Shown piece by piece: positions 42,032 to 50,607 of a stretch of DNA of 64,000 nucleotides. The stretch covers positions 1,922,001-1,986,000 of the forward strand of contig CP048838.1 of NCBI GenBank assembly GCA_012317185.1. The letters run 5' to 3'. Both the position numbers and the translations under genes were made by a program. How positions within the stretch are numbered: position 1 is the stretch's first letter; each line of letters starts with the position of its first letter. Below the pieces are notes generated by a model. It was not told where the DNA came from. It made no database searches and saw only the letters and a list, made by a program, of their open reading frames with translations. Source of the DNA: [Clostridium] innocuum. Lineage in GTDB: Bacteria; Bacillota_I; Bacilli_A; Erysipelotrichales; Erysipelotrichaceae.

Positions 42032-43125
42032 TCATTTACACCTTCCTTCACTTTAACGATAACTGGTTCTCCGCCATCAGGTGCCCAAATGTTTTCTGCA
42101 TGGGGCTCCATCATGCGTATTGCTGCCTCCTCACTGGCAATCAACACTTTATCGTCTTTTTCGCCAACAACCATCGAGCGTAGTTTAAGACGATCATTAA
42201 GAGCCATCAATCCTCCGTTAAAACCGAAAACAATAGAAAACGGACCTGTTATCAAGAGACTGGAAAAGATGGTTCTCAGATATTTTAATTTATCACGTAG
42301 TTCTAAGTTGCTTTCAGTAGAAATGGTGCTCCAAAAAGGTGCTGCAATCACATTGGCAACCTCTTCTAAAGTAAGTTCCTGTACGCGAAGAAGATAATCC
42401 ATCATATATGTAATCACTTCTGTATCTGTCTGTAAGGTACATTTATATCCGAACATTTCAATAAAACGTCTATTTGCATCATAAGAGGAAATTTCACCAT
42501 TATGAACAATAGAATAATCAAGCAGGGTAAAGGGGTGTGCTCCTCCCCACCATCCAGGTGTATTTGTAGGATAGCGCCCATGAGCAATCCAGGAATATCC
42601 TTCATATTCTTCTAATTTATAAAACACACCCACATCTTCGGGAAAGCCGACAGCCTTGAATGTTCCCATATTTTTACCACTGGAAAAAACATGGGCACCG
42701 GGCATATCTGTATTGATTTTCATAACAGTTCTGGCTACGAATTCCTTCTCGTCTAATTGCATGGTTGTCATAACGGATTTCAGAGGATCAACAAAATATC
42801 GCCAAATAATAGGTTCATCTGTAATGGTAGGAATCTTACATGTGGGAATCAGTTCAGAATGAATAATTTCAAAGTGTTCCTTCAGAAAAGATTCACATTT
42901 TTTTCTCGTGGTTCTGCAGTCATAAAACATATGGAATGCATAAAAATCCTTATACTGAGGATAAATACCGTATCCGGTAAAACCGCCTCCTAACCCATTT
43001 GAACGCTCATGCATGGGTTTCATGGAATCTATAATCATTTCTCCGGACATTCTGTTTCCTTCTTTGGAAATGACAGCAGCAATAGCACATCCGGACGGGA
43101 TTCGTATTTGACCTTCTTTCTTCAT
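42022..43125 (-). CDS. Glutamate synthase glutamine amidotransferase domain (GltB domain 1)
   Basis: A 367-residue class II (Ntn) glutamine amidotransferase that releases ammonia from glutamine for the FMN subunit. The nucleophile Cys is not at position 2 but after a 12-residue leader (IRIPSGCAIAAVIS), which must be removed for the N-terminal Cys to act. HGRYPTNTPGWWGGAHPFTLL and VHNGEISS (glutamine site) are intact. First gene of the minus-strand operon; its leader has a strong promoter, an ANTAR-type hairpin and a terminator. GGAAGGA precedes the ATG. Confidence 0.9.
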   Translation of the reverse strand: MKKEGQIRIPSGCAIAAVISKEGNRMSGEMIIDSMKPMHERSNGLGGGFTGYGIYPQYKDFYAFHMFYDCRTTRKKCESFLKEHFEIIHSELIPTCKIPTITDEPIIWRYFVDPLKSVMTTMQLDEKEFVARTVMKINTDMPGAHVFSSGKNMGTFKAVGFPEDVGVFYKLEEYEGYSWIAHGRYPTNTPGWWGGAHPFTLLDYSIVHNGEISSYDANRRFIEMFGYKCTLQTDTEVITYMMDYLLRVQELTLEEVANVIAAPFWSTISTESNLELRDKLKYLRTIFSSLLITGPFSIVFGFNGGLMALNDRLKLRSMVVGEKDDKVLIASEEAAIRMMEPHAENIWAPDGGEPVIVKVKEGVNEWA

Positions 43126-43154
43126 AGAACTACATCCTTCCTTTCAAATATAAC

Positions 43155-43218
43155 AAAAAAACAAAGACGCTCATTTAAACAGAAACTTACCTGTTCTTTA
43201 AATGAACGCCTTTGCTCA
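43155..43218 (-). promoter_or_regulatory. Leader of the gltB operon: ANTAR-type hairpin overlapping a terminator
   Basis: On the minus strand, TGAGC-AAAGGC-GTTCA (43218-43203) forms a 5-bp stem with a 6-base loop having A at position 1 and G at 4, as in known ANTAR sites. Its 3' half is also the 5' arm of a long terminator stem (43214-43162) followed by TTTTTTT. The two folds exclude each other. Confidence 0.7.
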
Positions 43219-43227
43219 CTTAAAAAA

Positions 43228-43256
43228 TTTATACACCTGTTTACAGTTTTTGTCAA
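43228..43256 (-). promoter_or_regulatory. Promoter of the gltB-glnA-ANTAR operon
   Basis: On the minus strand: consensus TTGACA (43256-43251), 17-base spacer, TATAAA (43233-43228). Transcription would begin only a few bases before the ANTAR hairpin. Confidence 0.85.
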
Positions 43257-43297
43257 TAAAAAGATTTGTTTTCAGAAAATGAATGAAAAAAAGGTGA

Positions 43298-43326
43298 TTG
43301 ACAAATGAAAAAAACGGGTGTATAGT
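43298..43326 (+). promoter_or_regulatory. Promoter of the gdhA-glnN-amt operon
   Basis: Consensus TTGACA, 17-base spacer, TATAGT. Divergent from the gltB promoter 42 bases away. The spacers of the two promoters both end in GGTG. Confidence 0.85.
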
Positions 43327-43336
43327 CTGTAAGCGT

Positions 43337-43388
43337 AAAGGCAATGGCGTCTTTGAGGAATATACCTTGAAGAATCTTTGCCTTTTTT
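43337..43388 (+). promoter_or_regulatory. gdhA leader: ANTAR-type hairpin overlapping a terminator
   Basis: AAAGGC-AATGGC-GTCTTT (43337-43354) is a 6-bp stem (one G-T pair) with an A1/G4 hexaloop. The same bases form the arm AAAGGCAA of a terminator whose other arm TTGCCTTT (43378-43385) runs into TTTTTT. A nested 9-bp stem (TCTTTGAGG/CCTTGAAGA) strengthens the terminator. It starts within a few bases of the expected transcription start. Confidence 0.75.
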
Positions 43389-43429
43389 ATTTTAGGAGAC
43401 AAAGTAGTGTAAGAGAGGAGAAACATGGT

Positions 43430-44764
43430 ATGACATATGTTGATGAAGTGATTGAACACGTAGTAAAAAAGAATCCTGCTGAGCCGGAGTTCCATCAGGC
43501 TGTGAAAGAGGTACTGGAGTCTTTAAGAGTTGTGGTAGATGCAAATGAAGAAAAGTATCGAAAGGATGCCCTACTTGAGCGTCTGGTTCATCCCGAGAGA
43601 CAGATTATATTCAGAGTACCTTGGATAGATGATAAGGGACAAGTTCAAGTTAATACCGGGTACCGTGTTCAGTTTAATAGTGCAATCGGACCATATAAAG
43701 GAGGTCTTAGATTGCATCGTTCTGTAAACTTAAGTATCATTAAGTTTCTGGGATTTGAACAAATTTTCAAAAATGCACTTACAGGTTTACCGATTGGCGG
43801 TGGTAAGGGTGGTTCTGATTTTGATCCTAAGGGGAAGTCAGATCGAGAAATCATGGCATTTTGTCAGAGTTTTATGACAGAGCTTTGCAAGTACATAGGC
43901 GCAGATACGGATGTTCCGGCAGGGGATATCGGTACCGGTGCGAGAGAAATCGGTTATTTGTTTGGTCAGTATAAGAAAATTCGCGGAGTATATGAGGGGG
44001 TTCTTACTGGAAAAGGTTTAAGCTATGGTGGATCTTTGGCAAGAAGCGAAGCTACAGGTTATGGTTTATTATATTTGACTGAGGAATTGTTGAAGCTAAA
44101 TGGCATTTCACTTAAAGGAAAGACAGTTGCGGTTTCCGGTTCAGGAAATGTTGCAATCTATGCTATAGAAAAAGCGCTGCAATTAGGGGCGAAGGTCGTG
44201 ACAGTAAGTGATTCTACCGGATGGGTATATGATGCCGACGGGATTGATGTTAGAGTTCTTAAGGAAATCAAGGAAGTTAAGAGAGCAAGACTAACGGAAT
44301 ATAAGAGTTATCGCCCGAATTCAGAATACCATCAAGGTCGTGGTGTATGGTCTGTAAAGGTAGATTTGGCACTACCGTGTGCAACTCAGAATGAACTTAC
44401 GTTGGAAGATGCAAAACAGTTGGTAGCAAATGGCTGTTTAGCTGTATGTGAAGGTGCAAATATGCCTACCACACTAAAAGCTACTCAATATTTACAGAAT
44501 AATGATGTTATTTTTGCCCCGGGTAAGGCGGCGAATGCTGGCGGTGTTGCAACATCTGCTTTGGAAATGTCTCAAAACAGTATGAGAATGAGCTGGTCAT
44601 TTGAAGAAGTGGATTCTAAATTAAAAGATATCATGGTAACCATATGTCATAATATATCGGATGCTGCAGAAAGATATGGAGCAAAGGGGAATTATGTATT
44701 AGGCGCGAATATTGCAGGATTTGAAAGAGTTGCAGATGCCATGAGTGCACAAGGTATTGTATAA
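43430..44764 (+). CDS. gdhA: NADP-type glutamate dehydrogenase
   Basis: Reductive amination of 2-oxoglutarate; 444 residues, the hexameric small-subunit type. Visible are LPIGGGKGGSDFDPKG with the catalytic Lys, DVPAGDIGTGAREIG with the catalytic Asp, and the Rossmann motif VSGSGNVAIYAIEKA. GGAG lies 9 bases before the ATG at 43430; the frame's earlier start at 43298 is the -35 box of the promoter. A two-codon frame ATG-GTA-TGA overlaps the true start and might affect initiation. It leads the plus-strand half of the island behind an ANTAR-type leader. Confidence 0.93.
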   Translation: MTYVDEVIEHVVKKNPAEPEFHQAVKEVLESLRVVVDANEEKYRKDALLERLVHPERQIIFRVPWIDDKGQVQVNTGYRVQFNSAIGPYKGGLRLHRSVNLSIIKFLGFEQIFKNALTGLPIGGGKGGSDFDPKGKSDREIMAFCQSFMTELCKYIGADTDVPAGDIGTGAREIGYLFGQYKKIRGVYEGVLTGKGLSYGGSLARSEATGYGLLYLTEELLKLNGISLKGKTVAVSGSGNVAIYAIEKALQLGAKVVTVSDSTGWVYDADGIDVRVLKEIKEVKRARLTEYKSYRPNSEYHQGRGVWSVKVDLALPCATQNELTLEDAKQLVANGCLAVCEGANMPTTLKATQYLQNNDVIFAPGKAANAGGVATSALEMSQNSMRMSWSFEEVDSKLKDIMVTICHNISDAAERYGAKGNYVLGANIAGFERVADAMSAQGIV

Positions 44765-44776
44765 ATTATATAAGAA

Positions 44777-44830
44777 GTAAAGGCAAAGGCGTCTTACATG
44801 CTGTATATGCATGAAAGACGCCTTTCTTTT
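44777..44830 (+). promoter_or_regulatory. gdhA-glnN intergenic ANTAR-type hairpin overlapping a terminator
   Basis: GTAAAGGC-AAAGGC-GTCTTAC (44777-44797) is a stem with one bulge and one G-T pair and an A1/G4 hexaloop. Its 3' half is part of the terminator arm AAAGGCGTCTT (44785-44795), paired with AAGACGCCTTT (44815-44825) and followed by CTTTT. This would let GS-III and Amt expression be set apart from that of GDH. Confidence 0.72.
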
Positions 44831-44878
44831 ATGATAAATAGTATAAAAGAAGGACAGATAGAAAAGGAGGAAAACATT

Positions 44879-46975
44879 ATGAAGAATGTTTCGAAGTATT
44901 TTGGTAGTCTGGTGTTTGATGATAGGGTAATGAAAGCAACTTTATCTGCAGAAGTATATCAGTCATTGAAGAAAACGATTGATGGAGGAGAACGGTTGGA
45001 TATCAGCGTGGCAAATGCGGTAGCTGACGCCATGAAAGATTGGGCAGTGGCAAATGGAGCTACTCATTACACACACTGGTTTCAGCCTCTCACCGGAATT
45101 ACCGCAGAAAAGCATGATAGCTTTATAAGTCCTTCACCGGATGGTGGAGTTATTATGGAATTTTCAGGAAAAGAAATGATTAAGGGAGAGCCTGATGCAT
45201 CATCGTTTCCATCCGGAGGACTTCGAGCAACTTTCGAAGCAAGAGGATATACTGCATGGGATCCTACATCTTATGCATTTATTAAGGGTAAGACATTATG
45301 TATTCCTACTGCATTCTGTTCTTATGGTGGGGAAGCCTTGGATAAGAAAACTCCATTACTTCGTTCTATGGAAGCACTGAATAAGCAGGCTCTTCGGATT
45401 TTACGTTTATTCGGAAATGAGGATGTAAAATATGTGCGTACTTCGGTAGGGCCGGAACAGGAATATTTCTTGATTACTAAGGAGATGTTTGATAAGCGCC
45501 CGGATCTTCAATATACAGGTAGAACACTTTTCGGTGTAAAGCCTCCAAAGGGACAGGAAATGGATGACCACTACTTTGGTGTCATTAAGCCGAAGGTTGC
45601 GGCATTCATGGAGGATTTAAATGATGAACTATGGAAGTTAGGAATTCTCGCAAAGACCGAACATAATGAAGTGGCTCCGGCACAGCATGAATTAGCGCCT
45701 ATTTATACTACAACAAACATTGCTACTGATCACAATCAGCTTACTATGGAGATTATGCAAAAGGTTGCTATCAGACATGGTTTGGTTTGTTTACTTCATG
45801 AAAAGCCTTTTGCAGGAGTGAATGGCTCCGGTAAGCATAATAACTGGTCCCTTGCAACAGATACCGGTGTGAATCTTCTTTCACCGGGGGAAACGCCATA
45901 TGAAAATGCACAATTCCTATTATTTCTATGTGCAGTTATCAAGGCAGTCGATGATTATCAGGATTTACTTCGTATTTCTGTCGCAACAGCGGAAAACGAT
46001 CACAGATTAGGCGCCAATGAGGCTCCTCCTGCTGTAGTATCGATGTTTTTAGGTGATGAACTGAATGCGATTTTAGAAGCAATCGAAACAGATGCACCAT
46101 ATATAGCAGCCGGAAAAACGAAGATGAAACTGGGAGTAAGTGTACTTCCTAGATTTACAAAAGATACGACAGATCGTAATCGAACATCACCATTTGCCTT
46201 TACCGGTAATAAATTCGAATTCCGTATGCTTGGCTCATCAAACAGCATAGCTTGTGCAAATATTATGTTGAATGCGGCAGTCGCGGAGTCTTTGAAGATT
46301 TATGCGGACCGATTAGAAGGTGTAGAAGATTTTGAATCAGCACTTCATGAAATGATTAAGAAAACCATTAAGGATCACAAGAGGATCATCTTCAATGGCA
46401 ATGGATATGATGACAATTGGATCAAGGAAGCTACAGAAAAGAGAGGACTTTTGAATTACTGTACAACAGCGGATTGCATGCCACATTTAATGGATAAAAA
46501 AAATGTGGATATGCTTATATCTCATAAAGTATTTACTGAAAGAGAATTGGAATCAAGAATGGAAATCATGCTTGATAACTACTGTAAGACCGTTATTATT
46601 GAGGCAAACACTATGGTGGTAATGGCAAAATGCTCCATTGCTCCGGCGGTTGAAAAATTTACCGCAAGTCTGGCGAAAAATGCTTCCATAAAGAAAAGTT
46701 TTGATGATTCTATTCCATGTGCATATGAAACAGGTTTAGTAAAAAAGTTATCTATCCTTACAGACAAGATTGACATGGCTGTTGATGAGCTAAAGACCTC
46801 TCTTGTGGAAATTCAGGATGTCAGAGGAATCATAGAAGAATCTGTCATGATTAGAGATGAGATACTAAGAAAGATGAGCGAGCTTAGGATTGCTTGTGAT
46901 GAAGCGGAAATGCTTACATCAAAGGAATATTGGCCGTATCCTTCCTATGGGGATATTTTGTTTAGTGTGAAATAA
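44879..46975 (+). CDS. glnN: Glutamine synthetase, type III
   Basis: A ~698-residue GS of the large GlnN class, unrelated in length to the GS-I encoded nearby. Blocks include FPSGGLRATFEARGYTAWDPTS (in two parts), VGPEQEYFLI, EHNEVAPAQHELAP, GVNGSGKHNNWSLATD and FTGNKFEFRMLGSSNS. The class is typical of Bacteroidetes, cyanobacteria and some Bacillota and is often induced by nitrogen limitation. AAGGAGG lies before the ATG at 44879; the frame's earlier start at 44798 lies inside the terminator hairpin and is not used. It is followed after 23 bases by the Amt-PII gene. Confidence 0.94.
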   Translation: MKNVSKYFGSLVFDDRVMKATLSAEVYQSLKKTIDGGERLDISVANAVADAMKDWAVANGATHYTHWFQPLTGITAEKHDSFISPSPDGGVIMEFSGKEMIKGEPDASSFPSGGLRATFEARGYTAWDPTSYAFIKGKTLCIPTAFCSYGGEALDKKTPLLRSMEALNKQALRILRLFGNEDVKYVRTSVGPEQEYFLITKEMFDKRPDLQYTGRTLFGVKPPKGQEMDDHYFGVIKPKVAAFMEDLNDELWKLGILAKTEHNEVAPAQHELAPIYTTTNIATDHNQLTMEIMQKVAIRHGLVCLLHEKPFAGVNGSGKHNNWSLATDTGVNLLSPGETPYENAQFLLFLCAVIKAVDDYQDLLRISVATAENDHRLGANEAPPAVVSMFLGDELNAILEAIETDAPYIAAGKTKMKLGVSVLPRFTKDTTDRNRTSPFAFTGNKFEFRMLGSSNSIACANIMLNAAVAESLKIYADRLEGVEDFESALHEMIKKTIKDHKRIIFNGNGYDDNWIKEATEKRGLLNYCTTADCMPHLMDKKNVDMLISHKVFTERELESRMEIMLDNYCKTVIIEANTMVVMAKCSIAPAVEKFTASLAKNASIKKSFDDSIPCAYETGLVKKLSILTDKIDMAVDELKTSLVEIQDVRGIIEESVMIRDEILRKMSELRIACDEAEMLTSKEYWPYPSYGDILFSVK

Positions 46976-46998
46976 ATAAAGAAAGAGGGATGAAAATT

Positions 46999-48711
46999 AT
47001 GTTATATAGTCCGGTGAACACGATTTGGGTACTTGTTGGAGCTGCATTGGTATTCTTTATGCAAGCGGGTTTTTCACTCTGTGAGGCAGGATTTACCAGA
47101 GCTAAAAATACAGGTAATATTCTTATGAAGAATTTAATGGATTTCTGTATAGGTACACCTGCATTTTGGTTAGTAGGATTTGGCATTATGTTTGGTGCAG
47201 GAAACGGTATCGTGGGATCATTTGATCCCCTTATCAAAGGAGATTACGGCCATATACTTCCATCGGGTGTGCCGCTTTGGGCTTTTGCAATTTTCCAGAT
47301 CGTGTTCTGTGCAACATCTGCGACCATTGTTTCCGGAGCCATGGCAGAGAGAACAAAATTCAGTGCATATTGTATTTACTCTGCTGCCATTTCATTGTTG
47401 ATTTATCCTGTTTCCGGACATTGGATCTGGGGTGGGGGATGGCTATCAGAGCTTGGATTCCATGATTTTGCAGGTTCAACCGCAGTCCATATGTTGGGGG
47501 GTGTCTGTGCAATGATCGGAGCTGCTATTCTAGGACCACGTATCGGTAAATATGATAAGAATGGTAAGCCAAAAGCAATCTTAGGACATAACATTACATT
47601 TGCGGCTCTTGGTGTATTTATTCTTTGGTTCTGTTGGTTTGGTTTCAATGGTGCATCTACTGCCGGTATGGATAGTGATGCATTGATGGAAACCGCAGGA
47701 CGTGTATTTTTCAATACAAACATAGCCGCAGCAGTGGCTTGCTGTACTACTATGATTTTTACCTGGGTACGATATAAGAAACCGGATGTATCAATGACTT
47801 ACAATGCAGCCCTTGCTGGTCTAGTTGGTGTAACTGCAGGTTGTGATGCCGTCTCCTCAGTGGGAGCAGCCGGTATCGGTATCGTATGTGGTATTTTAGT
47901 AGTATTATCAATAGAATTTTTTGATAAGGTTGTTAAAATTGATGATCCTGTTGGTGCGGTATCCGTTCATTGTGTCTGCGGAGCAGTGGGTACGGTTCTA
48001 ACCGGATTATTCGCAACAGGCGTTACTACTGAAAAAGGTTTATTCTATGGAGGTGGTTTACATTTCTTTCAGGTTCAGACATTAGGTGTAATATCGGTAA
48101 CAGCATATGTGGCAATTGTCATTACCATTGTGTTTCTTGTTATCAAACACACGCTTGGACTTAGAGCTGATAAAGAAGATGAGCTTACAGGTCTGGATAT
48201 TTCAGAACATGGTTTGCTTACCGCCTATGCAGGATATGCAATGCTTCCTGATATAAGTGAAGAAGACGGTGATGAGCCGGTAATGGTGGCGCAAGGTGTT
48301 CCTGTTGCCGAGGCGGTTGAAGTAAAAAAGATGCCAAGTCTTCTTGATGGAATGCCTAAGATTACAAAAATTGCAATTATCTGTAAGGAACATAAGCTTG
48401 AGGCATTAAAGACATCTATGATGAACCTCGGTATTAAAGGAATGACAGTTTCCCATGTACTGGGATGTGGTGTACAGAAGGGGAAACCGGAATATTATAG
48501 AGGTGTTCAGGTAGAAACTACCCTACTTCCGAAGGTTCAAGTGGATATCGTAGTAAGTAAAATACCGGTAAGAAGTGTAATTGATGTAGCGAAAAAAATA
48601 CTTTATACAGGACACATCGGAGATGGTAAGATTTTTGTCTATGATGTAGAGAATGCTGTAAAGATTCGTACCGGTGAAGAAGGGGTCGATGCTCTTCAGG
48701 ATATAGATTAA
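46999..48711 (+). CDS. amt: Ammonium transporter fused to a PII (GlnK-like) domain
   Basis: About 570 residues. Residues ~1-400 are a complete Amt channel with eleven hydrophobic segments (MQAGFSLCEAGFTRAKN, GAMAERTKFSAY, HMLGGVCAMIGA, FGFNGAS, GAVSVHCVCGAVG). After a ~60-residue acidic linker, residues ~460-565 are a PII domain: KIAIICKEHKLEALK, a T-loop with QKGKPEYYRGVQ, LLPKVQVDIVV and GHIGDGKIFVYDVENAVKIRTGE. PII normally binds Amt as a separate trimer and plugs the channel when 2-oxoglutarate is low; here it is tethered. GAGGG lies 9 bases before the ATG at 46999; the ATG at 46990 abuts the site. Confidence 0.93.
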   Translation: MLYSPVNTIWVLVGAALVFFMQAGFSLCEAGFTRAKNTGNILMKNLMDFCIGTPAFWLVGFGIMFGAGNGIVGSFDPLIKGDYGHILPSGVPLWAFAIFQIVFCATSATIVSGAMAERTKFSAYCIYSAAISLLIYPVSGHWIWGGGWLSELGFHDFAGSTAVHMLGGVCAMIGAAILGPRIGKYDKNGKPKAILGHNITFAALGVFILWFCWFGFNGASTAGMDSDALMETAGRVFFNTNIAAAVACCTTMIFTWVRYKKPDVSMTYNAALAGLVGVTAGCDAVSSVGAAGIGIVCGILVVLSIEFFDKVVKIDDPVGAVSVHCVCGAVGTVLTGLFATGVTTEKGLFYGGGLHFFQVQTLGVISVTAYVAIVITIVFLVIKHTLGLRADKEDELTGLDISEHGLLTAYAGYAMLPDISEEDGDEPVMVAQGVPVAEAVEVKKMPSLLDGMPKITKIAIICKEHKLEALKTSMMNLGIKGMTVSHVLGCGVQKGKPEYYRGVQVETTLLPKVQVDIVVSKIPVRSVIDVAKKILYTGHIGDGKIFVYDVENAVKIRTGEEGVDALQDID

Positions 48712-48731
48712 AAATAAATAAAAGCGTTTGA

Positions 48732-48961
48732 GAAAAGAGAAGTAACATAGGTGATTGCTCACAGCGAGTATGGGATAGTGAGAGCCATATAGTGGAGCCT
48801 ATGCGAATAACACTTTTCGAGCTGCAATCTGAAAAGATATTCTTAGTAGGTGCGCCGTTTCGTTATGCGTAAAGGAACTAGTCTTGTTGAAGACTTGGAA
48901 AATGAGAAAAAATATAGGTGGCACAGCGAGTTCAGCACTTGCCCTATAGAATGCTGAAACT
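48732..48961 (+). promoter_or_regulatory. Asparagine T-box riboswitch upstream of asnB
   Basis: Stem I has base GAAAAG/CTTTTC, an internal loop with AGTA on the 5' side and GAATAACA on the 3' side, and the upper stem CATAGG/CCTATG; the specifier reads AAC (48809-48811), an Asn codon, followed by A. The T-box AGGTGGCACAGCGAG is at 48916-48930, and its TGGC fits an acceptor end GCCA, as in tRNA-Asn. The antiterminator (TATAGG/CCTATA) and a competing hairpin (48929-48937 with 48952-48961) exclude each other. No T-run follows, so the off-state may not be a classical terminator. Confidence 0.85.
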
Positions 48962-48979
48962 GATTTCGGAGGAAAAAAT

Positions 48980-50560
48980 ATGTGTTCTATAATGGGTTAT
49001 TGCAGTCGCAGTGCTGCCTATGATACGTTTATGAAAGGATTTGAGGCAACGATTTCACGGGGACCTGATGACAGTAGAGTAATCGATACCGGAAAAGGTT
49101 ATTTGGGGTTTCATCGATTGGCAATTATGGGACTTCATGACGCCGGTATGCAGCCTTTTCAGTTGGATAAAAGCTATGCTGTTTGCAATGGAGAAATATA
49201 TGGATTTGAGGAACTTAGAAGCAGGCTGTCAAGAAAGTATGAATTCAAGAGTGATTCAGATTGTGAAATAATTTTGCCCATGTACAAGGAATATGGTACG
49301 GCTATGTTTGCCATGCTGGATGCGGAATTTGCATGCATCATTTATGATGGGGAACGTGAAGAATATATCGCAGCAAGAGATCCGATCGGTATACGGCCAT
49401 TATATTATGGTTATGATAAGCAGGAGGCTATTATCTTTGCCAGTGAGCCAAAGAATTTAGTGGGTATAGTTGAAAATATCATGCCGTTTCCTCCCGGTCA
49501 CTATTATAAGGATGGGAAATTTATATGTTATCTGGATATTTCAATAGCTGCGAAAGTTTGTGAAGATGATTTGGAAAAAGTATGTAGAAATATTCGTGAA
49601 AAGTTAGTTTCAGGTGTGGAAAAACGTCTTGTAGCAGATGCAAAAGTTGGTTTTTTACTTTCAGGGGGACTGGATTCTTCCTTAGTTTGTGCAATTGCAG
49701 CTAAAAAAAGTAAAGATGCAATCAAGACATTTGCAATAGGCATGTGTGAAGATGCTATAGACCTGAGATATGCAAATCAGGTGGCAAATCATATCGGAAG
49801 TGATCATACTGAGATTTTTATGACACCGGATGATGTAATTGCATCGCTTAGAACCGTGATATATGTATTGGGTACTTTTGATATTACTACGATTCGGGCT
49901 TCGATAGGAATGTATCTGATATGTAAAGCGATTCATGAAAAGACGGATATCAGAGTTTTATTAACAGGTGAAATTTCAGATGAATTATTCGGATACAAAT
50001 ATACAGATTTTGCGCCAGATGAGGAAGCTTTTCAACTAGAATCACAGAAGAGAATAAAAGAACTCCACATGTATGATGTGCTTCGAGCTGATCGCTGTAT
50101 CTCTGTGAATTCTCTGGAAGCAAGGGTCCCGTTTGGGGATATAGATTTTGTAAAGTATGTAATGTCTATCGATCCCAAGCTGAAAATGAATCGATATGGA
50201 AAGGGAAAATATTTGCTTCGTCATGCTTTTGAAGATGGAGATTATCTTCCTGATGAAATCCTGTGGCGAGAAAAAGCTGCATTTTCAGATGCGGTAGGAC
50301 ACTCTATGGTTGATTACCTGAAAGCATATGCTGAAGAAATATATACAGATACAGAGTTTAAGGACAAGTGTAAGAACTATAATCATGCGCAGCCATTCAC
50401 AAAAGAATCTTTACTATACCGTGAGATATTTGAAGAGTATTATACGGGACAAAGCAAAATGATCGTAGACTTTTGGATGCCGAATAAAGAATGGGACGGC
50501 TGTCATGTAAATGATCCATCGGCAAGAGTTCTTTCTAACTATGGTGATAGCGGAATTTAG
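48980..50560 (+). CDS. asnB: Asparagine synthetase B (glutamine-hydrolysing)
   Basis: A 526-residue enzyme: N-terminal class II amidotransferase with the nucleophile Cys at position 2 (MCSIMGYCSR), GFHRLAIMG and VCNGEIYGFEELR; C-terminal synthetase with the PP-loop LLSGGLDSSLV and LTGEISDELFGY. It makes asparagine from aspartate with glutamine as amide donor. GGAGG precedes the ATG. The Asn T-box just upstream means it is expressed when charged tRNA-Asn runs short. Confidence 0.95.
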   Translation: MCSIMGYCSRSAAYDTFMKGFEATISRGPDDSRVIDTGKGYLGFHRLAIMGLHDAGMQPFQLDKSYAVCNGEIYGFEELRSRLSRKYEFKSDSDCEIILPMYKEYGTAMFAMLDAEFACIIYDGEREEYIAARDPIGIRPLYYGYDKQEAIIFASEPKNLVGIVENIMPFPPGHYYKDGKFICYLDISIAAKVCEDDLEKVCRNIREKLVSGVEKRLVADAKVGFLLSGGLDSSLVCAIAAKKSKDAIKTFAIGMCEDAIDLRYANQVANHIGSDHTEIFMTPDDVIASLRTVIYVLGTFDITTIRASIGMYLICKAIHEKTDIRVLLTGEISDELFGYKYTDFAPDEEAFQLESQKRIKELHMYDVLRADRCISVNSLEARVPFGDIDFVKYVMSIDPKLKMNRYGKGKYLLRHAFEDGDYLPDEILWREKAAFSDAVGHSMVDYLKAYAEEIYTDTEFKDKCKNYNHAQPFTKESLLYREIFEEYYTGQSKMIVDFWMPNKEWDGCHVNDPSARVLSNYGDSGI

Positions 50561-50607
50561 AAAAAGACAGATATGATGTGCGCTTATAGAAATAAGGAGA
50601 TGAATGA

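Noticed and set aside
43298..43429. N-terminal extension of glutamate dehydrogenase
   Set aside because: It begins at the promoter -35 box and its residues do not fit the family.
43421..43432. Two-codon upstream frame ATG-GTA-TGA overlapping the gdhA start
   Set aside because: It could be chance; nothing else suggests translational attenuation there, so it is only mentioned in the gene entry.
44798..44878. N-terminal extension of GlnN
   Set aside because: It would start inside the terminator hairpin, and AAGGAGG marks the ATG at 44879.
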